From: Triangularia verruculosa
Taxonomy: Eukaryota > Ascomycota > Sordariomycetes > Sordariales > Podosporaceae
Assembly: GCA_033296885.1 (NCBI GenBank)
Contig: MU864009.1
Location: 31,447-95,446 of the forward strand
Length of the DNA stretch: 64,000 nt
Reading direction: 5' to 3'
Positions 24,301 to 32,017 of this stretch are shown here, one piece after another (position 1 is the stretch's first letter; each line of letters opens with the position of its first letter). The translations under genes and the position numbers were made by a program. The notes beneath the pieces are model-generated. The model was not told the origin of the DNA and ran no database searches. It worked only from the letters and a program-made list of their open reading frames with translations.

Positions 24301-24527
24301 AGCCAGGTGGGCTGGGAGAAAGTCGGTCGGTGGACGTTGAGGCCGAGGCCTCGGATATCGATTCGGATGCCATCGCGCGGGGTGTATGATAGTCGGCGGA
24401 AGGAGAAGTAACCTATGCGCTGAATCGACAGGCCGGTGATGATTCGTATTACGGCAAATAAAACAAAGGTCGAGAGGTAGAGAAGGACCAGAATCCCAAA
24501 AACAAACGTCGGGTTAAGGAGGGCCAT
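15321..24527 (-). CDS. Fmp27/SABRE family bridge-like lipid-transfer protein (BLTP2)
   Basis: One uninterrupted frame of 3068 residues, ATG at 24525-24527. The N-terminus is a membrane anchor (residues 8-30, VFGILVLLYLSTFVLFAVI) followed by an extended beta-rich body. Family signatures are the GFWDK motif at about residue 1409, with FHSRIRIAWRGDGDVHL after it, and the WPPW motif at about 2185 followed by VPMEVMFDFQADPFGFKRV. These mark the Fmp27 GFWDK and WPPW domains of the Fmp27/Hobbit/SABRE proteins, tube-like lipid conduits anchored in the ER at contacts with the plasma membrane. The last 350 residues are low in complexity (Ser/Gln/Gly, with a five-Gln run) and probably disordered. The length is in the expected range for fungal members. 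The absence of any intron over 9.2 kb is notable next to neighbours that are split. Large frames on the other strand are shadows. Confidence 0.93.
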   Translation of the reverse strand: MALLNPTFVFGILVLLYLSTFVLFAVIRIITGLSIQRIGYFSFRRLSYTPRDGIRIDIRGLGLNVHRPTFSQPTWLSIVVSELAVTVDIKELEGSKAAGITAGSEYSDSENDGDNEKTSSNGAASSPPAAESPNIPKITRRETMSAGRSETWKRLTKLKEKLKLLHRKVNWLRMVDVVATNSSVNIVDVGNVQVGSFTVAVDTRRKMVDRARFFLQGKVERSRQKQQAEWIVTLRSVLFTANGGESLEVLDSATLNIHGYLYEALDGLRDAAISLKLGRLHIPYDDVSHSATLYKQIKSQCSQDSAKSDPMGVIVDQVIQEIDAPGSTTNHELMQTVSDSKELVSSILRGIKEVQFAVSYIGLAKKIEHVRPGGNPVLLNASMKEVGIDLHRLDPKSSAHRMYFPSKDTAHEALAAALSISVGLDDGHGKPERIMYIPMATTTVRTTLPSKTVELTHEGTAEQRNANILFANSVVTSPSVDLDPRHLPLLIAMLRRKPKAPKSQPQTRHMLISRLLPKANIKFSMHEPVVRIALPPVHKGADPDDFDLIISSISSISLDMESFHSTVDQLHYSLAATMRLQTHHLYYQTSAGNEKIDLLETDSFDLKIQLSASPNVQVVATGNLQTFAIKMVRDEIGDGLRQIVRQLRLDVEPDKRSSSKTPKHSNFLRAMPSWLLHFQLSCSDFSVEVAGVDKEISDESRGLAIQLDTWTAEYRAQRLDNLQRRPSRRRASSRGMMSPETDLLKTIPMSPRRKYHHDGDGRRISLHMRGLEAYMIEAEDKWEVEPFLNMPKLELAFSTLSDNQGPVFHIHSQIRTVLLQYSLYRHYAVAVAISVLRKAFVRTSTGPATPVVPGTPKINARRLVVGHLSPPSGSNAPELSLDSESFRSVQELVAVDFKATLIQIKADLPSDPQVMLQICNLEAGRHRWSPPFLHARLIRLYAEAPRMRKVWARIISIKNVRLDYRESRRKITGGGVQDERMFDIVSETIRVAVPHDLVVYKITDNFVNTIKSVQQLHHRFKTGTNEYILDKGPEGPRHVPKVSLRTKTLLFELEDGAFEWKLGVIYRAGKVEMMQRQAREEAFRVKVKKIHEEDSKKGSAKLRTRSAASRGQTRNSADSHPRSRSIGADQGRSGGEGRFRGRAPRYDPEGGCLGISGDARISISEARERLNIHNARSWKQRIDQQYEISKNATKDLHAAFQGHNEVPEDWNDSEKILEIPQRPALMSALVSDLHITLDKPSFPLKDLPDFLHKVGKGMPRDMKYALLVPMSVRIDMGEARISLRDYPLPFIHIPSTKTMQSARLPAVSMTTDFVIAEEYRGPESMRKIRVQIVPGRNMDPTLSNQGSFAVDVRRTIGPVKTFSDMVIDIHTGNPTRITWGPSYQPAIQDMMMAIESMTKPQLDPSEKVGFWDKIRLNFHSRIRIAWRGDGDVHLALKGSRDPYQVTGNGAGFIMCWRNDVKWSIHADDDPKRFMTVDSGEYVLAVPDYSHQVRETRRQHGEDESITSDSSYKSGAAFKKVVMKLSGKVQVMAGLVFERAIENGKRSFEFKPHYDVILKAPHLVKAENGVPYDAFRGFRSQHIHLSIAIRAPVDREWTGPVTEPSRSYNTVHLTPRFFTHFFAWWSLFSGPLSLPIRQGALWPGREKNSKKFGRHLATIKYNVLLAPLFLSHIYKHKDVEDYSENTVSATGIKVRFDSWMLDLHMRREEFTTPDRGRNTQSRTSGMRIHAGQLDLISADVRAVSASIRGTTADAVMKHSLSTFITDQEGDGTDLSRFTIPDNDLTWIDMDDFVELDWILPTEPNPDTKILPLAFAPRVTYFRQTDIGGLIDGDPDRTSPFGQEPTHFCIMSHDDDPRRVQSQLIRRRLEQIDQQTETHRRTIGEIELRMVRGDTTTADLGAEYEILNRHTAVLHNRKMFLEGMLREMAPRAASCSDEDEESTAVEGDIRPDLRSDSDESVTGEFASDFKNRFVVHNVQLKWNNTLRNIILRYMHQVGQRRGFVYYLSRPAVKFILDLVDEQTKSKTAATPAGTGKSPDANSKDRDIQKDIEDRIRKILGDGKKFSGSTGNNIDAHPAMADLSGGIADEFTTQNSYHVRLIAPQIQLQSDKNKKHVVLTTAKGMELKVVDVLEKSRISDNVSGLVQRRFLVNMDSTQFFVTHQKWFSTQLVSMYSGNTYGTPSGSSWPPWVPMEVMFDFQADPFGFKRVVQKTSAMLRYDKYNTLRLKYNDEVNTSEVAAGVDQSKDGNAQESRTDNLWVEFPQAHALCNSSQYYAIYVIVLDLLMYSEPLEKTRNERLEKIMLASDFSDLRGAPEMVIKLQERVRQLEDIKTHFQTHSRQMDKKGWQDRLVLERDLAACEDELFFMMKAITTSQRKFDHSTSSALLKWSITAKEIVWQLIRDNNEPLVELQLKDVEYDRTDNSDGSHINLIQVGRILGLNLLPDAIYPAMIAPYFEPSAGVVDIETKPMIRVYWNMLEAIAGIPIMDHFEVNLFPLKVQLEREVGKKLFEYIFPGIDGDAPTEGKNTSPFMIKQSIPGEEDDGDDMSISESLANQITDHLTVPGEQEQEVPQFETRAGSLELRLRPTLTSDPDEDPPKNNALSIHSGEGTSFRLFRSANGFKAVNKKRSYDSLRGSTPRPGVSRSGTGFSSISGDSRKGSRFGLRHRSATTDEEKAKAQSDDLTKMIDRASNYMTFAYIKMPSVVLCVSYKGKGERNFEDVHDFVFRMPTIEYRNKTWSNLDLALALKSRVIKALISHTGAIIGNKFSKHRPNIAQQSKLREIATSSVLLATPVGSSIAGGESRENSGDDSSSIYGGVGATPVDFSRSPPQSIRRSGTTATVAASSSIPVPKSSASRSSSIASSQRSATLPPQPPLSAGHVVVNTQPSGAIPTFLMTQPTTSTSSHSSQERERTGFGSLLRPASSGWSKPFGGSSSTSSNGQQVKRPGSSGGVLGGSTHHHISSFHNNHPSYPSEQQQQQEMTMSNSPERKRTTGGSHLGFRDKLSAIRHKLKEGGSSREQTAAAVVYAEQPATAVEENDGGFAAEDEGQYTAGGGLLRTLSHRSGKMK

Positions 24528-25630
24528 CTCGAGATGTAATGTACAGGGACTGGTAGCAGGTGGTGGCGTCCATCAGTCGCAAACGGTTCCGTTTTATCTT
24601 GGACGTGTAAGTCTCCAAATCCAAGGCGCCCCTTACAAGGGTGAGGGGACCAGCCTATCTACATTCACTTGCGCGACTGGAAGAGCACTGCCATGGTGGG
24701 ATGCGACGACTGGGAAGTTCTTCTGCTGGGACGTTTCGTCGAGGTCGGGGATCGGAGAACAGCTTGAGAGGTGCCCGAGATATGTAATACCGATGCTACG
24801 CCGTACAGTTAGGTTCCTTATCATCAGTGGTCCGGGGCCAGGCTATTTACCAAGACAGTCAGCGGCGCAATTCGAGGCGCGGAGAAGGGTACGGAGTATT
24901 AAAAAAAAGTCAGCTAGTACTGTATCAGGAACCCAACGGCGTGGAAAGTATTGGAAAGGGAGAAAAAAGATCAGGGAAATTGATAAAGAGTGAGCTCCCA
25001 ATTCCCCAAATTCCACAGGTCCAGAAGTGGGATGGAGTCTTTGGCCGGGGCGAAATGAATGATGGCTCCCGAACCAATGCCACCCTGGTCGGTTCCCCCT
25101 GGGGCAGACCAGCTTGGCAGGGAGCTTCTGGATGCTTTCTGCCGGCCACTACCGCCCATCCCACCACTGGCGAGACTGACAAGATCTCCAGGCCAAGCTT
25201 CATTCCGGGCAAGGATCAAGGTGTGAGTGGTGCGAGGGACAAAGAGCTCTCTCATCAATCAAGCTTTTGCGCACCGGGAGCGAATGTGATAAGAGGACCC
25301 TGTAGCTTCGAGAAACCTTCTGACCGGTAAAACCGTTCCTGCCGCGAAGCAAACCATTTGTGGCTGCAGATGGCCTGTTCGTTTGGGTCTGCAATTAAAT
25401 CTGATATATAATACATATATTTACAGTAAGCATATCGCGCGGGCTCGTTTTCGAGTCCATGGCGCACTGGCTCTATCCGTATCAATCCAAGCGTCAGTCG
25501 CTCAATTGCTCGGATATCGTCACCAGCCTCTTGCGGTGCTTTGTCCGCGTGTTGTGCCTCGGAAGTCTCGCGCTTCCGGCCAGTCTTTGCAGCAAAAGAA
25601 AACGGGGATGGGGTTTATCGACCCCTTTAA
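24528..25630. other. Intergenic interval upstream of the Fmp27-like gene
   Basis: Promoter region of the Fmp27-like gene and 3' region of the Tim17-like gene. The frames here (longest 167 residues at 24827-25330) show no domain. No gene seen. Confidence 0.5.
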
Positions 25631-26443
25631 TTACCATCTCCACCCAGTCTGACTCTGACCCTTTTTCTCAGCCTCAACGGGCACGTCATCCTTCACCTCC
25701 TTGGGTGGTGCATTCTCTTCCCTTTGGCTGTCTGAATCCCGAAGTTGTTTGATGCGGTCGTCGATGAGGGCAATGTCAGCCTCCACTCGGAGCAGCTTTT
25801 CCTCCAGCATAGTTATATAGTCTTGGTCTGAAAGTGCAGTAATGGGACTCCAACTGGAGTGCCAGAACCCCTTGTTCTTCGAGGGGTCTTTCTCAGCTTC
25901 TTTTCGCTTGGCTTCCCTTCTGTTTGCAAACGCCTGTCCTCCAACTCCGAGCAACGAGCATACAATAGCTCCAGGAATGATATTTCGAGGCCCTCCTTTT
26001 CGAATGGTCAGGACACAGCAACTCGCAATTAACTTCACTGGCACTTACTTAGAGATCCTCCAACGAGGCCTGAAAAAGCACCGGCAAGGGCACTTCCTTT
26101 GATCTTGTCTCCGAAAGTCAGCTTCTCCTCCCCTCCCAGGGCATTGAAGGCCACCAGCCTGGCAGCCCAGTAACTGGTGCCCAGAGTAAACCACTGCCCA
26201 CCGGCCACAAGTGAAAACCACACCGGAGGGGCTCCTCGAATAATACCGGCTGCTCCTCCCATAAACAAACCGCATGCACCTGATCGCAAGTATCAGCAAT
26301 TGTCTAGCTACATACATGAACATGAACATGACACAAGGGACTGAAAGAGAGAGTCTCCTACCAGCCGAGCCGCCCACTCTCAGGGAGGGGACTACAATAT
26401 CCATTACCTCAGGCGGGAGGAATTGTCTTTGCTGGGACGACAT
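25631..26443 (-). CDS. Tim17/Tim22-like glycine-rich membrane protein with C-terminal coiled coil
   Basis: Exons 26443..26362, 26279..26049 and 25995..25631 give 225 residues; introns are 82 and 53 bases. The start is the ATG at 26441-26443 (MSSQQRQFLPPEVMD); a GTG three codons earlier is not used. Glycine-rich hydrophobic segments at about 23-65 (GACGLFMGGAAGIIRG, then FSLVAGGQWFTLGTSYW) and 85-130 (LAGAFSGLVGGSL, IPGAIVCSLLGVGGQAFANRR) have the packed-helix pattern of Tim17/22/23 relatives, so an inner mitochondrial membrane location is likely. A charged loop and a short coiled coil follow (about 165-200, LEEKLLRVEADIALIDDRIKQLRD). The third exon could also start 3 bases later (25992), dropping one Gly. 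It is divergent from eIF4B. I cannot assign a specific transport role. Confidence 0.65.
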
Positions 26444-26979
26444 TGGGTTCACCGGCTGTCTTTGTTGTCGAATCGTCGACTTCTGAAAGAGTGATTGATG
26501 GGCCTCTTTTTACTTTCCCAGCTAGCAAGATAGGCTTCTCTTCAGTTGAGGGACACGCAATAAGCATGCAGTAGTGAAGTCGAGTGTAAGGTAGCTCGAG
26601 GTTAAAGCTCCCCGCCACTGCAGATGCACCAAAGCTTCCCCCGGGTGGGGTCTAAGCCTATTGTAGTCTAGCCTATATAACCAAGCGCCCTGCTCTCAGC
26701 TGTGCTCCTGTGGTGGGAAAAAAAAATAGGCCCACCAACCCTGTCGCAGCAATTTTTCGCTTCCCGCCGCCCGCAACAACCACGCACCGAGTTGACCCAA
26801 GGTTGCGAAACTTTCCACTCCGCAGTCTCCTCCAACCCGCCAGCTCAGCTTTCGGGTCCGGATTCATCCATCACTCGAGCCCTTCGATACCTACTTGACG
26901 GATCCCTTCTCGGTCGCCGTCATCAACCTCTCTCCTACGCGCTGACATTCCACAGCGCGTGGCCAAAAAATCCGCAATC
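26444..26979. promoter_or_regulatory. Shared divergent promoter interval
   Basis: 536 bases separate the start codons of the Tim17-like gene (minus) and eIF4B (plus), so both promoters lie here. The eIF4B side is CT/CCA-rich just before the start. No specific factor site is claimed. Confidence 0.45.
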
Positions 26980-29076
26980 ATGGGTAAGCCAACTGCCCCC
27001 TCCGTTCCGCTGCCCCGCCCTTCCTCTCTCCATTGATGCCCCTCGCGACAGTCTCTCCACTTGTGGTCTCGATTTGCTAACCTGTGTTCCCTCTCCAGCT
27101 CCCAAGAAAGAGAAAGCCCAGAAGCTGTCTCTGGGCGAGTTCCTCGGCGAAAGTACGACCTCCCCTCCCCCTCCATGCCAAGACCCCACCGCCATTAAAT
27201 CATGTTCAAGATGATGGTGGCGGTGGTGGCAGCCTTGTTCTACGACCGTATACTGACTGGGCCACACAGCTGGTGGTGTTTCCTCATGGGCCGATGAGGT
27301 CGAGGACTCCTATGGTGAGTCGTCATCTCTTTGGTTACTGCTCTTGCGCTCTCAACTGACTCTTTTCTAGCTTCGGGTATGCATTTGACCGTTCTATCCG
27401 ACCGAATCATCAAAGAAATACTGACCAAACCTAGGCACCCAGTCCTTCCCCTCAACCGATCGTCGTACCGGCCCCAGCTCGTATGGCGGCGGTGCCAGCT
27501 ACGGCAATGACCGGGGTATGTTGCACCTGTCACAGCATTAACAACGCCAGAGAACAATGCTAACGCCGTGATCCAGGTTATCACTCTCTTCGTGACAACC
27601 TTCCCCAGGAGCTTCCTACCAAGCCTCCTTATACCGCTCATCTCGGCAATCTGTCCTATGATGCCACCGTCGACAGTGTGTCCGACTTCTTCCATGACTG
27701 CAACGTTGTCAATGTCCGCATCATTGAGGACCGCGAGCAGAATCGTCCCAAGGGCTTCGCTTATGCCGAGTTTGCTGATCTTGAGGGTCTCAAGACAGCT
27801 TTGACCCGCGATGGACAGTCTTTCGAGGGCCGTAACATTCGCATCAAGGTTGCTGATCCTCGTAAGTTTATATCACTCCTCAATGTTGGCCAACAAAACT
27901 AACGGTCCTGCAGCCCGAGGTGGATTTGGTGATCGCGGCGCTGAGAGCCATCGCGAACTTGACTGGGGTGCCAAGAGAGGCCCTCTCGCTGACATCCCTG
28001 GCCGTACCAACCGCGACTTCGGCGAACGCAGACCTCCTCGTGAGTTCAACGACGAGAGACCGGTTAGAGAGGCCAGAGAGATGACCTGGGAGAGACGCGG
28101 ACCCCTCCCCCCTGCTGAACGCCCAGAGTCCCGCGAGGGCGCTCGTTCCCGTAACGCCACCGACTTCGGCAGTGCCAGAAGAGCTTCGCCCGCCGCTTGG
28201 GGAGAAGGACGTCAAGGTGGAGATGGCTCGCGTCCTCCCCGTCGCGAGTTTTCCGAGCGTCCTGAGCGCCCCGAACGTGCCCCTACCGCTGCCGAGAAGG
28301 AGATCAACTGGCGCAACAACATGCGTCCCGCGGAGCCAAAGTCTCACGAGGGTAGCGAGGCTCCTTCCTCGCCAGCTGGCGGCCCTGCTGCGTTGCCCGT
28401 TGGCAGACCCAAGCTGAACCTCACCAAGCGCACCGTCTCTGAGGCTCCGGATGTGGTCTCCCCTGCCCCTACTTCGAAGTCCAGCCCATTCGGTGCCGCC
28501 CGCCCCATTGATACGGCTGCCCGCGAGCGTGAAGTCGAAGAGAAGCGTATCAAGGACAAACTGGAGGCCGAGGAGAAGGCCAAGCAGGAGAAGGCGGCCA
28601 AGGAAGCCGCTGCTGCCGAGGCTGCTGAAAAGGCCAAGGCTGAAGAGGCGGCTGCTGCCGAAGCTGCTGAAAAGGCCAAGGCTGACGCCGAGGCCGCCGC
28701 TGCTGCTGGCACCAAGCCAGAAGGCCAGGAAGCCGCTGCCGCTGCCGAGGGCGAACAGAAGCTCCCTGTCAGAACTCGTGAGCCTCGTGAACCTGCCCCC
28801 AAGTCCCGCGCCGCTGAGAGTGGCAGCTGGAGAAGAGCGGCCGGCGATGCGCCATCGCGTGGTGCCCCCAGCGGTCCCCGTCGTGGCGGCGCTGCTCCCC
28901 GTGGACCCCGCAATGACGGCGGACGCCCTCCTCGCTCCAACGGCACCGATGCCCGTGGCCCATTGTCTCCCACTGCTGAGAAGGCTCCTTCCAGCCCCGC
29001 TGTCGATGATGACGGCTGGACCACCGTTACCCAGCCCGTCAAGGGTCGCCGCGGTGGCAACCGCCCCATGGCCTGA
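26980..29076 (+). CDS. Translation initiation factor eIF4B
   Basis: Seven exons: 26980..26983, 27099..27152, 27270..27314, 27371..27376, 27435..27515, 27577..27861 and 27914..29076, giving 545 residues. The first exon is only ATGG (phase 1 splice makes MAPKKEKAQ). Exon 4 is only six bases (cttcgg, adding Ala-Ser); both flanking introns (56 and 58 bases) have good donors, CTGAC branch sites and TAG acceptors. eIF4B stimulates the eIF4A helicase and binds RNA and the ribosome. Evidence is the N-terminal SLGEFLGE and SSWADEVED motifs, one RRM at about 83-157 with RNP2 AHLGNL and RNP1 KGFAYAEF, an Arg/Glu/Asp/Gly-rich repeat region (160-300, as in Tif3/Sce3), a Lys/Glu/Ala helical segment (about 370-420) and an Arg/Gly/Pro-rich C-terminus with DDGWTTV. 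If exon 4 were skipped the frame would still hold. Confidence 0.88.
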
Positions 29077-30437
29077 TTGTATTATACCACACCACGACAC
29101 CCCCTTGCTTTTCGATTCCCAGCACTGGCGCTTTCCCGTTTCCAACTGCATGTCTCTCCATTGCTTTGGATAGACGGGCCTGGCGCTTCCGCACCATCCG
29201 CCATGTGACTTTCGTCGTTTCTTCAAGATGGGATTCAGCCGTTGCAACTTGTTTCCGTCGACCATGCGTCCTGTCTTTTGGGATGACGGAAAACCGCTCA
29301 CTCGCAGTCTGTCCTCGGGTGGATGGACCGGCGCATCTGGGCGATCCTGACCGCGTTATGCCAAAAAGCAATGGGTTCCTGTGTTTTCATTTGGAATTTT
29401 AGCCACGACGTTTTATGCATGGGAATGAGACGCTACTTCTCGAATCTAGATTTGGGGCCCTCACCTACATGGGTGATGGTTTTTCGAAAGAAAAAGAGGC
29501 GTGCGGTTTCCACTCGATCGTTCGCGGCAGATGATTTTCTCTGCTTTTCTACTCGAGGGACACAAAAAGAAGGCGTCTCGAGTTTTGGGAAGGAAACGGG
29601 ATCCTTTTCTTACTAGATATGGGTGGGGAGGGAACCACTTTAGGGAAGGGGGGTTTTACCGGATTTTTTTCCAATTGTTATTTACGAAGAGAGCTTTCCT
29701 GTTGTCAATCTCTTTTTTACGTTTTGGTCTTGTTTTGGGGAATCAAGACATTTCTCGTTTTTATGTCATGTCCTGTCTGCATGTTACCCGATTCCTCTTG
29801 TGTTGTCTTTCTTCGCTGGCAGTTTATTTGTTTTCCGTGTCTGGGGAGCTCAGGGCGTCCGTTATTGTTTCGTACGTGACGGCATTCTAGATGATGGATG
29901 GGGGAATAATCTGTGCAGCGTGGGAAAGGGTATTGAGCGGATGATGGTTCAGGCCGGAATGAGAGGAATAGGGAGGAGGCTGGTTTGTTCTCTTTTCCCT
30001 GTATCACACACTCCAGCTTAGACACGAGACAGAGAAAGGGGAGGGGGGAGCAAGAGAAAAGAGTGTGATTGTGTGGAGATAGTGAAGATAAAAAGCTCAA
30101 TGGGACTTTTAGTTTCGATTACCTCTACGGCTTTTTTGCTTGGTGGTTGTATGAAGGTTTGTTCTACTTTCTTGTAGATATATGATCTGCGACGTAGTGT
30201 AGTCAAATGTGTGGGGTGTGAACAACTTGAAGATTGTGGGATGCGTTTGTGTACTATCACCAGTATTCTTACATTTCTTACAGCGACTCTAAAGCTTCCG
30301 TCCAATCTCCAACAAACCACAGGCTGATAATATAAACCTAGAAACCAACCCAAGTTTTTTACCATTTTCACCAAGAGACACCTTTTTTTTTCCACAGCAT
30401 ATTTTTACCCCTTTTTTTTTCTTTTTTCTTTTTTTTT
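29077..30437. other. Convergent interval between eIF4B and the aminotransferase gene
   Basis: 1.36 kb with no supported gene; it holds two 3' untranslated regions. There are T-rich runs at 30360-30440 next to the aminotransferase stop codon. Short frames here are not conserved-looking. Confidence 0.5.
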
Positions 30438-32017
30438 TTACAAAGCCCGAAAAACCTCCTCCACGGCCCCGGCTATCCTCCTCACCATCTCTTTGATTTC
30501 TCTAGGGGTGACATCATACGCCGGCATGACCATGACCGCGTCCCCCCTGCCGTCGTCATCGGCGCAGCCCTGGGAGGAGTAAAGCAGCACCTGCCAGTTT
30601 TTCACTGCTGTCCGGTGAACACGCCCGGCGACGTCGAGGTGTTTATCAAACGGCTGCTTGGTGGGCTTGTCTCGGACGAATTCGATGCCGACGAAGAGGC
30701 CCCTTCCTCTGATGTCGCCTACGTTTTTGTGGGCTGCTAGTTTTTCTTTTAGGAGTTTGATCAGGAGGGAGCCTTGGGTGCTGACGTTGGATAGGAGGTT
30801 GTGGTGCTGGATGTGGAGCTGGACGGCGAGGGCGGCGGCGGCGGCGGGGGGGTGGGATTGGTAGGTGTGCCCGTGGGTGAAGGTTTTGTTGCGGGTGGTC
30901 ATGAAGTGGGAGATGGGGGTTGAGATGAGGAGGGCGGAGGCGGGGAGGTAGCCTGCGGAGAGAGATTTTGCGATGGTTTGGAGGTCGGGGGAGATGGAGT
31001 TTGAAGAGTTTTCGGGGAAGGATTGCCAGGTGTGGAGGTGGGAGGGAGAGGAAGAGGTGCGGCCCATGCCGCACATTACTTCGTCGTAGATTAGTAATGC
31101 GCCGTGACGGTGGCAGAGGGATTTGACGGAGGTGAGGTAGTTGGGGAGGGGGGGGGCGCAGGCTAGGGCTGCGCCGACGATGGGTTCGAGGATGACTGCT
31201 GCTACGGTGGAGGGGTTGAGGGAGAGGAAGAGGGATTCTAGGTGGGAGATTTGTTCGTGGAGGTAATCCTCGGGGGAGAGGGGGGAACGGTAGGGGTTGC
31301 AGGGGGGGAGGTGGTGGAAGTGGGAGGTGTTGAGGATGGAGGTGAAGGGTGCCCGGCGGGCGGTGTGGCCTGAGGCGGAGAGAGAACCGAGGGTGGTCCC
31401 GTGGTAGGAGTGGGAGCGGGAGATGATGTTGACGCGTTGGGGCTGCGAGTTCCAGACGTGGTATTCGAGTGCGAATTTGAGGGCTGCTTCTGTTGCTTCG
31501 GAGCCTGGTTTTTTTTTTTACCTCTGATTAGTAACAAATATATCATGATGTTAAGGGGAGAAAAGGGAGACGAACCGGAGCACATTAGGTACATCTTTCC
31601 CATTTTGTTATCTGTACTCTCACAGAGAAACTTTTCGAGCTGGAGGACGGGGTCGACGCGGAAGTGAGCGTACGAGGCGTATTGGTAGGCTTGGAGCTGC
31701 TTGGTGATGGCTTTGATGACGGATTTGTTGGATTTGCCGTGGCCGAGACAGGCCACGCCGGCGCCTCCGCAGGCGTCGAGGATTTTGGGGCCGGAGAGAG
31801 GGTGGTAGTAGTGGCCTTTGGCGCGGTGGAGGAGGGGGATGGTGTAGGTTTCTTGACTATCATTGTTGCTGTTCTTTTCCTCAGGAAAGGAGGAGGAGAG
31901 TTCGGAGGAGGAGTCAGAGAGGAGGATGTCGGCTTCGGCTTTGCCGTGGGGGACGGTGAGAGCTGGGAAAGGGATGAGGTGGGGGTGTTTCGACGAGGTG
32001 GAGAGGAGTTGACCCAT
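30438..32017 (-). CDS. Class III (PLP-dependent) aminotransferase
   Basis: Exons 32017..31576 and 31504..30438 (71-base intron) give 502 residues. The start is the ATG at 32015-32017 (MGQLLST); an upstream TTG in frame is not used. The intron joins CSG to SEATEAALKFA, the expected family sequence, but its donor is gttcgt, which is atypical. Further fold-type I class III features are HSYHGTTLGSLSASG, ILEPIVGAA, the Asp of LLIYDEVMCGMGRT that holds the pyridine nitrogen of PLP, and the Schiff-base Lys327 in QTIAKSLSAGY. GHTYQSHPPAAAAAL and RGRGLFVGIEF complete the pattern. The family includes 4-aminobutyrate, ornithine and diaminopelargonate aminotransferases; the substrate cannot be told from sequence alone. 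There is no obvious mitochondrial presequence. No biosynthetic partners lie beside it. Confidence 0.85.

Noticed and set aside
27153..27269. C/D-type snoRNA in eIF4B intron 2 (gatgatgg ... ctga)
   Set aside because: The C box is imperfect, the CTGA doubles as the branch site, and no terminal stem was found.
27880..29301. 473-codon frame on the minus strand
   Set aside because: Antisense shadow of eIF4B, Gly/Ser/Arg low complexity without a domain.
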